A stretch of DNA of 33,608 nt, from NCBI GenBank assembly GCA_019240115.1, contig JAFAYV010000004.1:1-33608 (forward strand), written 5' to 3'. The first letter of the stretch is position 1; the number at the start of each line of letters is the position of its first letter. Under the pieces are notes generated by a model, which was not told where the DNA came from, did no database searches, and worked only from the letters and a program-made list of their open reading frames with translations. Shown here piece by piece: positions 22,132 to 29,758 of the stretch. The DNA comes from Solirubrobacterales bacterium (GTDB lineage: Bacteria; Actinomycetota; Thermoleophilia; Solirubrobacterales; Solirubrobacteraceae). A program made the translations under genes and the position numbers.

Positions 22132-24033
22132 ATGAGCATTGCCCCCCTCGATGCGGCAACCCCGCTTCCCCTCGGCCAGGCGCTGGTCGCCGCCGGTCTG
22201 ATCGACGAGCAGCAGCTCGAATGGGGGCTCGCGCGCCAGCAGCGCACCGGCGAGCGCCTCGGGCGGATCCTCGTCAACGTCGAGGCCGTGCATCGCCTCG
22301 ACCTGCAGAGAGTGCTCGGCGAGACCTGGGGCCTGCCGTTCGTCGACCTCTTCGACTACGACCACGACGCGGAGCTGACCGGTCGCTGCACTCCCGACAC
22401 GCTTCTCGCGGAGGGATGGTTCCCGCTCCAGCAGATCGGCGACCGGCTCGTCGTCGCCACCTCCGAGCCGCCGTCGCCCGCCCTCCACGAGGCGATCCAC
22501 CGCCAGCTCGGAGACGAGCTGACGATCGAGCTGCGCACCACGACGCCGATGGACATCGAGCGCGCGGTCACCAACGCCTACCGCGACGAGCTGGTGCAGC
22601 GCTCGACCGCCGGGCTGAAGACCCGGCGCCCCGAGCAGTCGGCGGCCACCGGACTCTCGAGATTTCAGAAGATCACCTTCGGCCTGTTCGCCGTGGTCGC
22701 GATCGTCGGCGGGATCGTCGACTGGAGGTTCTGGCTCTCCGGGCTGATCCTGTTCGCCAACATCGTCTTCTTCGGCGCGATCGTCTTCAAGCTGACCTGC
22801 GTGCTCGCCGGCATCGGCTCGCGCATGACGCTGAAGGCGTCCGCGGTCGAGCGCAACGATCGCGACCTGCCCGTCTACACGGTGCTCGTTCCCGTCTATC
22901 GCGAGGCCAACGTCGTCGCCGACCTGATCGCCAACCTCGGCGCGCTCGACTACCCCGAGGAGAAGCTCGAGGTGCTCGTGCTGCTCGAGGCCGACGATCA
23001 CGAAACGATCGCCGCCGCGCGCGCCGCCAGGCCCCCGTCCAGCGTGCGCCTCGTGATCGTGCCCGACGCCGCGCCGAAGACCAAGCCCAAAGCCTGCAAC
23101 GTCGGCCTGACGCTCGCACGCGGCGAGCTGCTCGTCATCTATGACGCCGAGGACCGCCCCGACCCCGATCAGCTGCGCAAGGCGGTCGCCGCCTTCCGCG
23201 AGGCCGGCCCCAGGACCGTCTGCGTCCAGGCGCGCCTGCGCTACTGGAACGCCTCGGCCAACCTCCTGACCCGCATGTTCGGCCTCGAGTACGGCTACTG
23301 GTTCGGTGCGATGCTTCCGGGCCTCGACCGGCTGCGCATGCCGATCCCGCTCGGCGGCACCTCGAACCACTTCCGCATCGGGGCGCTGCGCGAGCTCGGC
23401 GGCTGGGATCCGCACAATGTCACCGAGGACGCCGACCTCGGCCTGCGCGCCGCCGTCGAGGGCTACCGCGTCGGCGTCATCGACTCCAGCACCGACGAGG
23501 AAGCGTGCGGCGAGCTGCGCGCCTGGATCCGCCAGCGCACCCGCTGGATCAAGGGCTACATGCAGACCGCGCTCGTCCACACGCGTCATCCCGTCCAGCT
23601 GCTGCGCGACGTCGGTCCGCTCGACGCCCTCGGCTTCCTGCTGCTGATCGCGGGCACGCCCCTGACCTTCCTGCTCGCCCCCCTGCTGTGGGCCGGCACG
23701 GCGAGCTGGTACGCCTTCGGCGAACCGCACCTGCCCCTCGTCAACAACGGCATCTTCTGGATGATCGCGATGATCGACCTGATCGCCGGCAACGTGATCA
23801 TGATCGGGCTGAACATGATCGCCGCCGTCCACGATCGCGGCTGGCGGTGGGCGCCGTTTGCGGTGCTCAACCCCTTCTACTGGGTCCTGCACTCGTGGGC
23901 CTCGTGGCGGGCGCTGATCCAGCTGATCCGCAACCCGTTCTACTGGGAGAAGACGCCGCACGGCCTGCCCACGGCGGTCTGTGACGAGGAGCCCGGGGAG
24001 GGCATCGCCTTCGCGAGGCCGGCAGCCGTCTGA
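22132..24033 (+). CDS. Membrane GT2 glycosyltransferase with N-terminal MshEN domain
   Basis: A 633-aa membrane protein. Residues 10-150 form an MshEN (GspE N-terminal) domain, known from MshE and NfrB as a cyclic-di-GMP-binding module. It has two copies of its motif, PLGQALVAAGLIDEQQLEWG and RLGRILVNVEAVHRLDLQRV; the first lacks the leading Arg and the second has Glu for Gly. Two TM helices follow (about 180-225). The GT2 catalytic domain (about 246-475) has YTVLVPVYREANV, YDAEDRPDPDQL (D338, D341), VTEDADLGLRA and QRTRW (468-472), as in processive synthases. Three or four TM helices close the protein. NfrB has the same parts in the other order. A c-di-GMP-gated exopolysaccharide synthase is the best reading. 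The ATG at 22132 is preferred to 22102. It is divergent from the sedolisin gene. Confidence 0.88.
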   Translation: MSIAPLDAATPLPLGQALVAAGLIDEQQLEWGLARQQRTGERLGRILVNVEAVHRLDLQRVLGETWGLPFVDLFDYDHDAELTGRCTPDTLLAEGWFPLQQIGDRLVVATSEPPSPALHEAIHRQLGDELTIELRTTTPMDIERAVTNAYRDELVQRSTAGLKTRRPEQSAATGLSRFQKITFGLFAVVAIVGGIVDWRFWLSGLILFANIVFFGAIVFKLTCVLAGIGSRMTLKASAVERNDRDLPVYTVLVPVYREANVVADLIANLGALDYPEEKLEVLVLLEADDHETIAAARAARPPSSVRLVIVPDAAPKTKPKACNVGLTLARGELLVIYDAEDRPDPDQLRKAVAAFREAGPRTVCVQARLRYWNASANLLTRMFGLEYGYWFGAMLPGLDRLRMPIPLGGTSNHFRIGALRELGGWDPHNVTEDADLGLRAAVEGYRVGVIDSSTDEEACGELRAWIRQRTRWIKGYMQTALVHTRHPVQLLRDVGPLDALGFLLLIAGTPLTFLLAPLLWAGTASWYAFGEPHLPLVNNGIFWMIAMIDLIAGNVIMIGLNMIAAVHDRGWRWAPFAVLNPFYWVLHSWASWRALIQLIRNPFYWEKTPHGLPTAVCDEEPGEGIAFARPAAV

Positions 24034-24050
24034 CGCGGCCGGGGACCTTG

Positions 24051-24074
24051 GCAGCGCGATCCCGGCGGCGCTGC
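24051..24074 (+). terminator. Hairpin after the GT2 gene
   Basis: GCAGCGC (24051-24057) pairs with GCGCTGC (24068-24074) around a 10-nt loop, 17 bp after the GT2 stop. There is no T-tract. Confidence 0.35.
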
Positions 24075-24097
24075 GTCCGGCTGCTTGACTGGAGCGG

Positions 24098-24892
24098 GTG
24101 CGCAGCCCGCAACGCCTGGTCTTCGGCGAGGTCGCCGAGCGCTATGACCGCAGCCGGCCCACGTACCCCGACGCGCTGATCGACGATCTGCTCCGCCGGG
24201 CACCGCTGACGCCCGGCGTGCGGGCGCTCGAGGTCGGGGCCGGCACCGGCAAGGCGACCCGGCTGCTGGCGGCGCGCGGCGTGTCGGTGCTGGCGATCGA
24301 GCCGAGTCCCGAGATGGCCGCGATCAACCGGCGGGCGGCGCGGCCCGGGACCGAGATCGTCGAGTCCGATTTCGAGTCCTTCGATCCCGGGGGCGAGCGC
24401 TTCGGGCTCGTCTACGCCGCGCAGTCGTGGCATTGGGTCGACCAGAGGGTCGGCTATGAGCGGGCGCGGGCGGCGCTCGTCGACGGAGGCCTGCTCGCGG
24501 TGTTCTGGAACCGTCCGGGGTGGACCGACTCGCCGGTGCGCCGGGCGATCTCGCGCGCCTACCGCGCGCACGCGCCGAGCCTGGACCGCGAGAACCCGTC
24601 CCATCCCGACAGCCGCGACGGCCGGCGCTACGCGACCTGGGACGACGACGCCGCCGCCGCGGCGGGCCTGGAGCCGCTGCCGGATCGGACCGACGCGTGG
24701 GAGCTGCACTACGGCGCGCGGGAGTACGCCGACCTGATCTCGACCCACTCGGAGATCGTCATGCTCGACCCCGGGGCGCGCGAGCCGCTGCTCGACGCGG
24801 TGGCCGCGGCAATCGAGGGCTGCGGCGGGCGGCTGACGATGCCGGTTCGCACCCGCTGCCGGCTCGCCCGCGCGGTCGGGGAGCCGGGTTGA
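24098..24892 (+). CDS. Class I SAM-dependent methyltransferase
   Basis: A 264-aa methyltransferase with the Rossmann fold. Motif I is LEVGAGTGKATRLLA (about 46-60), motif II follows with VLAIEPSPEMAA, and motif IV/V with GLVYAAQSWHWVDQ. The N-terminal AERYDRSRPTYPDALIDDLL is typical of the SAM-binding-domain family acting on small molecules or fatty acids. The substrate cannot be told. The GTG at 24098 has GGAGCG just upstream; TTGACT ends 7 nt before it, possibly a weak -10-like element. It is a single gene, convergent with the oxidoreductase. Confidence 0.9.
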   Translation: MRSPQRLVFGEVAERYDRSRPTYPDALIDDLLRRAPLTPGVRALEVGAGTGKATRLLAARGVSVLAIEPSPEMAAINRRAARPGTEIVESDFESFDPGGERFGLVYAAQSWHWVDQRVGYERARAALVDGGLLAVFWNRPGWTDSPVRRAISRAYRAHAPSLDRENPSHPDSRDGRRYATWDDDAAAAAGLEPLPDRTDAWELHYGAREYADLISTHSEIVMLDPGAREPLLDAVAAAIEGCGGRLTMPVRTRCRLARAVGEPG

Positions 24893-25107
24893 AAATCGAC
24901 TCGGGCCGTGACCTGCCTGAGGATCAAGCCGCTGCGGCTGCCCACGGCCGAGTCCGGAGCGGGAGCTGGCTTCATGCCGCTGACGTGACGCCGGAGGATG
25001 CACGCGAACCGGGGAGCGTGCTCGTGGCCATCACGAGCACCGCCATTTCATCCGAACTCGGGGGGCGCGCCAACGGCCACCCCCAACCCCAGGTGCGGAG
25101 GGAGGCA

Positions 25108-26460
25108 CTACAGCTCGAGCTGCTGGAGCGCGAGCAGGTAGGCCTCGGAGTAGGAGGGGAACTGCGCGACGGTGTCGGTCAGGACCTCGAGCGGTACCTG
25201 GGCGCGCACCGCGAGCACCGCCTGGTGGATCCACTCCGAGGCCAGCGGCGCCACCGCCCAGGCGCCGAGCATCACCCGCCGCCGGCGGTCGACGACGACG
25301 CCGAGCTCGCCGCGCGGGTCCTGCTCGTAGGTGTAGGCGCGGGCCACCCCGCCGGTGGGCAGGTCAAGCGTCGTCGCGACGACGTCGTAGCCCGCCTCGC
25401 GCGCCTGGGCCTCGGTGAGGCCGACCGAGGCCACCTCGGGATCGGTGAACACGACCCGCGGGATCGCCGCGTAGTTGGCGGTCACCGGATGGCCCGCCAT
25501 GTCGGCCATCGCGATCCGCGCCTGGTACTTGGCCATGTGGGTGAAGAGCATCGTGCCCGTGCAGTCGCCCGCCGCCCAGACGCCCTCGGTCACCCGGCAG
25601 TGGTCGTCGATCGGCACCTCGCCGTGCTCGCCGGCCTGAGCCCCGATCGTCTCCAGGCCGATGTCGTGACCTCGGGGGCGGCGGCCGACGGCGACGATCA
25701 GCCGCTCGCCGCGGACCGTCGAGGTGTCGTTCAGGCGAACGACCCGGTCGCCGCCGTCGAGCTCGACGAACTGCGCGTGGACGCCGCAGCGGAGCGTGAT
25801 CCCGTCGGCCTGCAGCGAGGCCGTCAGCAGCTCGGACACGCGCGCGTCCTCGCGCGGGTCGAGTCGGTCGGCGCCCTGGACGAGCGAGACCTCGGACCCG
25901 AACCGGCGCAGGAACTGGGCGAGCTCGATGCCGACGGGTCCGCCGCCGACGATCACGGCGCTCGCCGGGATCTCATGCAGCGCGGTCGCTTCCCGGTTGG
26001 TCCAGTACCCGGCCTCGGCGAGTCCCTCGATCGGCGGTACGACCGCCTCGGAGCCGGTCGAGATGAGGATCCGGTCGGCCTCGTAGGTTTCGCCGCCGAC
26101 CTCGAGGCGGCCCGGCCCCGCCAGGCGACCGTCGCCCTTGACCACCGTGACCCCGCGTTCCTCGTAGCCGCGCACGCGCGCCGAGTCGTCGCCCGCCGAG
26201 GTCATGTAATCGCGGTAGCGGTCCAGCGCGGGCCAGTCGAGCTCGGCGGCGCGCGTGCCCGCGGCGCGTCCGGACGCGCCGCGGAGCTCGGTGGGGCGCA
26301 GCAGCGTCTTGGTCGGGATGCACGCCCAGTTGGAGCACTCGCCGCCGATCAGCTCGCGCTCGACGAGCAGGACGTTCATGGAGCGCGCGAGCAGGCCGTT
26401 GACGGCGTGCTCGCCGCCCGGCCCGGCGCCGAGGACCGCGACGTCGAAGCGATCGGCCAT
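25108..26460 (-). CDS. FAD-dependent pyridine-nucleotide disulfide oxidoreductase-like protein
   Basis: A 450-aa flavoprotein of the dihydrolipoamide dehydrogenase/mercuric reductase class. It has the FAD motif VAVLGAGPGGEHAV, the redox-active disulfide C42-SNWA-C47 (GGECSNWACIPTKTLL), the NAD(P) motif VIVGGGPVGIELAQFL, GDCTGTMLFTHMA and a dimerisation domain ending in QFPSYSEAY. In classical enzymes the last motif is HPTLSE, where His acts as the base. Here position 434 is Phe while Glu439 is kept, so the disulfide may serve another reaction. The ATG at 26460 overlaps the acetyltransferase stop by one base (TGATG), so the two form an operon. No lipoyl partner gene is in the window. Confidence 0.92.
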   Translation of the reverse strand: MADRFDVAVLGAGPGGEHAVNGLLARSMNVLLVERELIGGECSNWACIPTKTLLRPTELRGASGRAAGTRAAELDWPALDRYRDYMTSAGDDSARVRGYEERGVTVVKGDGRLAGPGRLEVGGETYEADRILISTGSEAVVPPIEGLAEAGYWTNREATALHEIPASAVIVGGGPVGIELAQFLRRFGSEVSLVQGADRLDPREDARVSELLTASLQADGITLRCGVHAQFVELDGGDRVVRLNDTSTVRGERLIVAVGRRPRGHDIGLETIGAQAGEHGEVPIDDHCRVTEGVWAAGDCTGTMLFTHMAKYQARIAMADMAGHPVTANYAAIPRVVFTDPEVASVGLTEAQAREAGYDVVATTLDLPTGGVARAYTYEQDPRGELGVVVDRRRRVMLGAWAVAPLASEWIHQAVLAVRAQVPLEVLTDTVAQFPSYSEAYLLALQQLEL

Positions 26461-27059
26461 CAGGCGACCGGGATCCCCAGCCGGGCCTCGAGCCCGCGCC
26501 TGACCCGCGGCCAGTCGTCGTCGGTCACCGCGTAGTACGCGGAGTCGCGCGCGCTGCCGTCGGGGAGGACCATGTGCTTGCGGAAGATACCCTCCGGTTG
26601 CGCGCCGAGGGCCTGCAGCGCGCCCCGCGAGCGCTCGTTGCGCGCGTCGGTCTTGAACTCGACCCGGCGCAGGCCGACCCGCTCGAAGGCGTGGCCGAGG
26701 AGCAGGAGCTTGGTCTCGACGTTGACCCCGGTTCCCCAGGCCGAGCGCGTCACCCACGTCCAGCCGATCTCGGCCCGGAGGTGCTCGAGGCGCAGCTCGA
26801 GGAACCGGGTCGAGCCGAGCACCGCGCCGTCGTCGATGGAGAGGATGGCGAAGGGGACCTCGCGCTCCTCCTCGGCGGCGTGCAGGGCGGCCGTCGTCCA
26901 GGCCCGCAGCGCCCGCGCCGAGGTCATGTCGACGGGCATCCAGGCGAACACCTGCGGATCGGCGGCGGCTTCGAGCAGCCCCGGCTCGTGGTCGGAGCGC
27001 AGCGGCTCGACCACCACGCGGCGGCCGGTCAGGCGCCGGCGGAGGTCGGCGGCGATCAC
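26460..27059 (-). CDS. GNAT-family (RimJ/RimL-like) N-acetyltransferase
   Basis: A 199-aa acetyltransferase. LTGRRVVVEPLRSDHEPGLLEAA opens the fold. VPFAILSIDDGAVLGSTRFLEL, AEIGWTWVTRSAWGTGVNVETKLLLLGHAFE (acetyl-CoA pyrophosphate region) and RRVEFKTDARNERSRGALQALGA complete it, as in RimJ/RimL-type enzymes that modify protein N-termini or small molecules. The frame is open to 27155, but that would overlap the sigma-factor gene. The GTG at 27059 has TATCGT 7 nt upstream, fitting a leaderless start, and gives the usual length. It is operonic with the flavoprotein and divergent from the sigma gene. Confidence 0.88.
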   Translation of the reverse strand: MIAADLRRRLTGRRVVVEPLRSDHEPGLLEAAADPQVFAWMPVDMTSARALRAWTTAALHAAEEEREVPFAILSIDDGAVLGSTRFLELRLEHLRAEIGWTWVTRSAWGTGVNVETKLLLLGHAFERVGLRRVEFKTDARNERSRGALQALGAQPEGIFRKHMVLPDGSARDSAYYAVTDDDWPRVRRGLEARLGIPVA

Positions 27060-27066
27060 ACCGACC

Positions 27067-27072
27067 ACGATA
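27067..27072 (-). promoter_or_regulatory. -10-like box for the acetyltransferase
   Basis: Minus-strand TATCGT ends 7 nt before the GTG at 27059. The same hexamer and spacing precede the kinase at 12379. Confidence 0.45.
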
Positions 27073-27085
27073 ACGGGCGCCGGGT

Positions 27086-27091
27086 TACCAT
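27086..27091 (+). promoter_or_regulatory. -10-like box for the sigma factor
   Basis: TACCAT ends 8 nt before the ATG at 27100. It lies 13 bp from the divergent box at 27067-27072, so the two promoters share one small region. Confidence 0.4.
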
Positions 27092-27099
27092 CTCGCGCC

Positions 27100-28098
27100 A
27101 TGGAGGCTCGTGCCACCCAGGCCGCCGTCCCGCTGCCCGGTCCCGACCGCTTCACCGCCGAGATGGAGGGGCACCGCCGCGAGCTGACCGGCTACTGCTA
27201 TCGCATGCTCGGCGCCGGCTCCGAGGCCGAGGACGCCGTCCAGGAGACGTTCCTCCGCGCCTGGCGCTCGCGCGACGGGTTCGAGGGTCGGGCGAGCCTG
27301 CGCTCGTGGCTGTACCGGATCGCCACCAACGTCTGCCTCGACATGCCCCAGCGGCCCCAGCGGCGGGCGCGGCCGATGGACCTCGCCGGGCCGGCCACGA
27401 CCGCCACCGCGGTGCTCGCCGAGCAGCCCGAGCACCGCTGGGTGCAGCCGATCGCCGACGGGCGGGTGCTCGGCGGCGAGGATCCCGCCGAGCTCGCGGC
27501 ACAGCGCGAGACGATCCGCCTCGCCTTCATCGCCGCGCTGCAGCGTCTTCCCGCGCGTCAGCGCGCGGTCCTGATCCTCCGCGACGTGCTGCACTGGCAG
27601 GCGAGCGAGGTCGCCGACCTGCTCGGCTGCACCGCCGCCTCGGTCAACAGCGCGCTGCAGCGCGCCCGCGCCACGCTGCACGAGCCCCGGCCCGAGGTCG
27701 CCGGCGACGAGCCCGATCTCGATCCCGACGCCGCGGCGCTGCTCGCCCAGTACGTCAGCGCCTTCACGAGCTACGACATCGACCGGCTGGTGACGCTGCT
27801 GCGTGACGACGTCACGTTCTCGATGCCCCCGCACAACCTCTGGCTGCGCGGCCCGCTCGAGGTCGGCCGCTGGATGCTCGGGCCCGGGGCGGCCTGTCGC
27901 GACAGCCGCCTGGTGGCCACCCGCGCCAACGGCTGCCCGGCTTTCGCCTCCTACAAGCCCGATGGGGCCGGCGGACATCGCGCCTGGTCGATCCAGGTGC
28001 TGTCGATCAACGACGACCGCATCACCGCGATCCACAATTACCTGAACACCGAGCTGTTCGAGGCATTCGGGCTCCCGCTCGCCCTGGGGGCCGGCTAG
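27100..28098 (+). CDS. ECF-type RNA polymerase sigma factor with SnoaL-like C-terminal domain
   Basis: A 332-aa extracytoplasmic-function sigma factor. Region 2 (about 18-90) has GYCYRMLGAGSEAEDAVQETFLRAWRS and SLRSWLYRIATNVCLDMPQRP. Region 4 (about 145-200) has LPARQRAVLILRDVLHWQASEVADLLGCTAASVNSALQRA. The C-terminal part (about 215-325, LLAQYVSAFTSYDIDRLVTLL to AIHNYLNTELFEAFG) is a SnoaL-like domain, as in the SigJ/ECF41 and SigX5-type groups, where it replaces a separate anti-sigma factor and controls activity. The ATG at 27100 is preceded by TACCAT at 8 nt, so the gene may be leaderless. An FMN reductase follows within 2 bp of the stop. Confidence 0.92.
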   Translation: MEARATQAAVPLPGPDRFTAEMEGHRRELTGYCYRMLGAGSEAEDAVQETFLRAWRSRDGFEGRASLRSWLYRIATNVCLDMPQRPQRRARPMDLAGPATTATAVLAEQPEHRWVQPIADGRVLGGEDPAELAAQRETIRLAFIAALQRLPARQRAVLILRDVLHWQASEVADLLGCTAASVNSALQRARATLHEPRPEVAGDEPDLDPDAAALLAQYVSAFTSYDIDRLVTLLRDDVTFSMPPHNLWLRGPLEVGRWMLGPGAACRDSRLVATRANGCPAFASYKPDGAGGHRAWSIQVLSINDDRITAIHNYLNTELFEAFGLPLALGAG

Positions 28099-28100
28099 CC

Positions 28101-28676
28101 GTGCCGCGGCTGCTGACGATCATCGCGAGCACGCGCCCCGGCCGCGTCGCCGTTCCCGTCGCCGACTGGTTCGCCGGGCGGGTCGTCGAGCACGGCGGCT
28201 TCGAGCTGCACCTCGTCGACCTCTACGAGCTCGACCTGCCGCTGCTCGACGAGCCCAACCACCCGCGGCTGCGCCAGTACACCCACGCCCACACCCACGC
28301 GTGGAGCGCCACCGTCGACGCCGCCGACGCCGTCGTGCTGCTCACCGCCGAGTACAACTACGGCTATCCGGCGGCGCTGAAGAACGCGCTCGACTACCTG
28401 CTTCACGAATGGCGCGCCAAGCCGGTCGGCTTCGTCTCCTACGGCGGCGTCGCCGCCGGCACCCGCTCGGTCCAGCAGCTCAAGCAGGTGGTGGGCGCGC
28501 TGGGCATGTTCGCCGTGACAGCCTCGGTCAACATCCCGTTCGTCGCCCAGAAGCTCGATGACACGCGGGTCCTGCAGCCCAACGACGTCATGAACCAGGC
28601 CGCCGCCGACATGCTCGACGAGCTGCTCCGGGTGCAGGCCGCGCTCGCGCCGCTGCGCGCCTCCGCGGCCGGGTAG
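28101..28676 (+). CDS. NADPH-dependent FMN reductase family protein
   Basis: A 191-aa flavodoxin-like reductase. The phosphate-binding loop is IIASTRPGRVAVPVADWF, followed by LPLLDEPNHPRL, the flavin loop AEYNYGYPAALKNALDYLLHEW (about 83-104) and GFVSYGGVAAGTRSVQQL. This is the signature of NADPH-dependent FMN and quinone reductases that reduce free flavin or quinones with NADPH. The GTG at 28101 lies 2 bp after the sigma-factor stop, so the pair is one operon, and the reductase is a likely product of sigma-dependent stress control. Its gene is convergent with the diguanylate cyclase. Confidence 0.92.
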   Translation: MPRLLTIIASTRPGRVAVPVADWFAGRVVEHGGFELHLVDLYELDLPLLDEPNHPRLRQYTHAHTHAWSATVDAADAVVLLTAEYNYGYPAALKNALDYLLHEWRAKPVGFVSYGGVAAGTRSVQQLKQVVGALGMFAVTASVNIPFVAQKLDDTRVLQPNDVMNQAAADMLDELLRVQAALAPLRASAAG

Positions 28677-28683
28677 CCGGTGC

Positions 28684-29664
28684 TCAGGCGACGCGCGCCG
28701 GCTTGAGCGTCTTGCGCGCGTACAGCGCCGCGTCGGCGCGCGCGAGCAGCTCGCGCAGGTCCTCGCCGATCTCGGCGGTCACCCAGCCGACCGAGACGGT
28801 CACCGAGTGCAGGTCGCCGCCGATCTCGATCGGCTCGGCGAGCAGCTGGGCGACCCGGCGGTGCATCGCGAGCGCGCCGTTGCAGTCGGCGACCTCGGCG
28901 AACACGACGAACTCGTCGCCGCCCACGCGGGCGACGGCGTCCTGACCGCGCACCGCCGAGCGCAGCCGCGCCACCACGGCCGCCAGGACCTCGTCGCCGG
29001 CGGCATGGCCGTGCAGGTCGTTGATCAGCTTGAAGTCGTCGACGTCGCAGAGCGCGACGAGCGTCTCGCCGCCTCGGCGTAGCTGCCGGGCGAACGACTC
29101 GGCCAAGTGGTCGCCGAGCACCAGCCGGTTGATCGCGCCGGTGAGCGGATCGTGCGAGGCGGCGTGCCCGAGGTCGCGGACGATCTTCATCAGCTCGATC
29201 TGGGAGACGACCTGGGCGGCGAGCCCCTCGATCAGCGCGATCTGCTCGTCGGACATCGAGCGCTCCACGGTGTCGAACGCGCACAGCGTGCCGACGACGA
29301 CCTCGTCGGAGGTGCGCAGCGGCACGCCGATGTAGAAGCGCCGCGGCTCGGGGCCGCGGGTGAACGAGCTGAAGCTGAACCGGGGATCGGCGGCGGCGTC
29401 GGCGCAGAAGATGCGCTGCCCGGAGTCGATCACCAGGCGGCAGTAGGTCTGCTCGAGCGGCATCGGTTCCATCGGGACGTTGACCGAGGCGATCGGTCGC
29501 AGCAGGCGGTCGTCGATGACGTTGATCGCGGCGTCGGGCGCGCCGGTGACATAGGAGACGAGGCGGGTCAGGGAGGTGAGGCCGGGGTCGCCGGCGCGAT
29601 CCAGAAGCTGCAGGCGCCCGATCGCGTCCGCGCGCCGCTCGACGGTCAGTTCTTCGGTGTGCAT
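28684..29664 (-). CDS. GAF-GGDEF diguanylate cyclase
   Basis: A 326-aa cytoplasmic enzyme that makes cyclic di-GMP from two GTP. The GAF domain lies at about 25-155 (GDPGLTSLTRLVSYVTGAPDAAINVI to VGTLCAFDT). The cyclase domain follows from about 168 (HDPLTGAINRLVLGDHL): metal-binding CDVDDFKLIND with Asp207, HGHAAGDEVL, and the active-site GGDEF at 248-252. The allosteric I-site R-x-x-D (RGQD, 239-242) lies five residues before GGDEF, as needed for product inhibition. No EAL domain. The frame is open further upstream; the ATG at 29664 matches the domain start and has a -10-like TACCGT 5 nt before it. A c-di-GMP-binding partner, the MshEN-GT2, is at 22132-24033. Confidence 0.93.
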   Translation of the reverse strand: MHTEELTVERRADAIGRLQLLDRAGDPGLTSLTRLVSYVTGAPDAAINVIDDRLLRPIASVNVPMEPMPLEQTYCRLVIDSGQRIFCADAAADPRFSFSSFTRGPEPRRFYIGVPLRTSDEVVVGTLCAFDTVERSMSDEQIALIEGLAAQVVSQIELMKIVRDLGHAASHDPLTGAINRLVLGDHLAESFARQLRRGGETLVALCDVDDFKLINDLHGHAAGDEVLAAVVARLRSAVRGQDAVARVGGDEFVVFAEVADCNGALAMHRRVAQLLAEPIEIGGDLHSVTVSVGWVTAEIGEDLRELLARADAALYARKTLKPARVA

Positions 29665-29669
29665 GGGCC

Positions 29670-29675
29670 ACGGTA
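29670..29675 (-). promoter_or_regulatory. -10-like box for the diguanylate cyclase
   Basis: Minus-strand TACCGT ends 5 nt before the ATG at 29664. The divergent TauE gene starts 95 bp away, so promoters for both lie in this interval. Confidence 0.35.
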
Positions 29676-29758
29676 TCGGCGCGGCTGCGCCGCCCGTTGA
29701 GCGCCGGGCGCGGACTGGACGCGTGTATGAGCCGGATGTCGGGCAGACTCCTGCGGTC

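Noticed and set aside
19809-23144. A plus-strand open frame of more than 1,100 codons
   Set aside because: It is antisense to the sedolisin gene and out of frame with the GT2, with arginine, glycine and alanine-rich noise and no domain. It arises from the high GC content.
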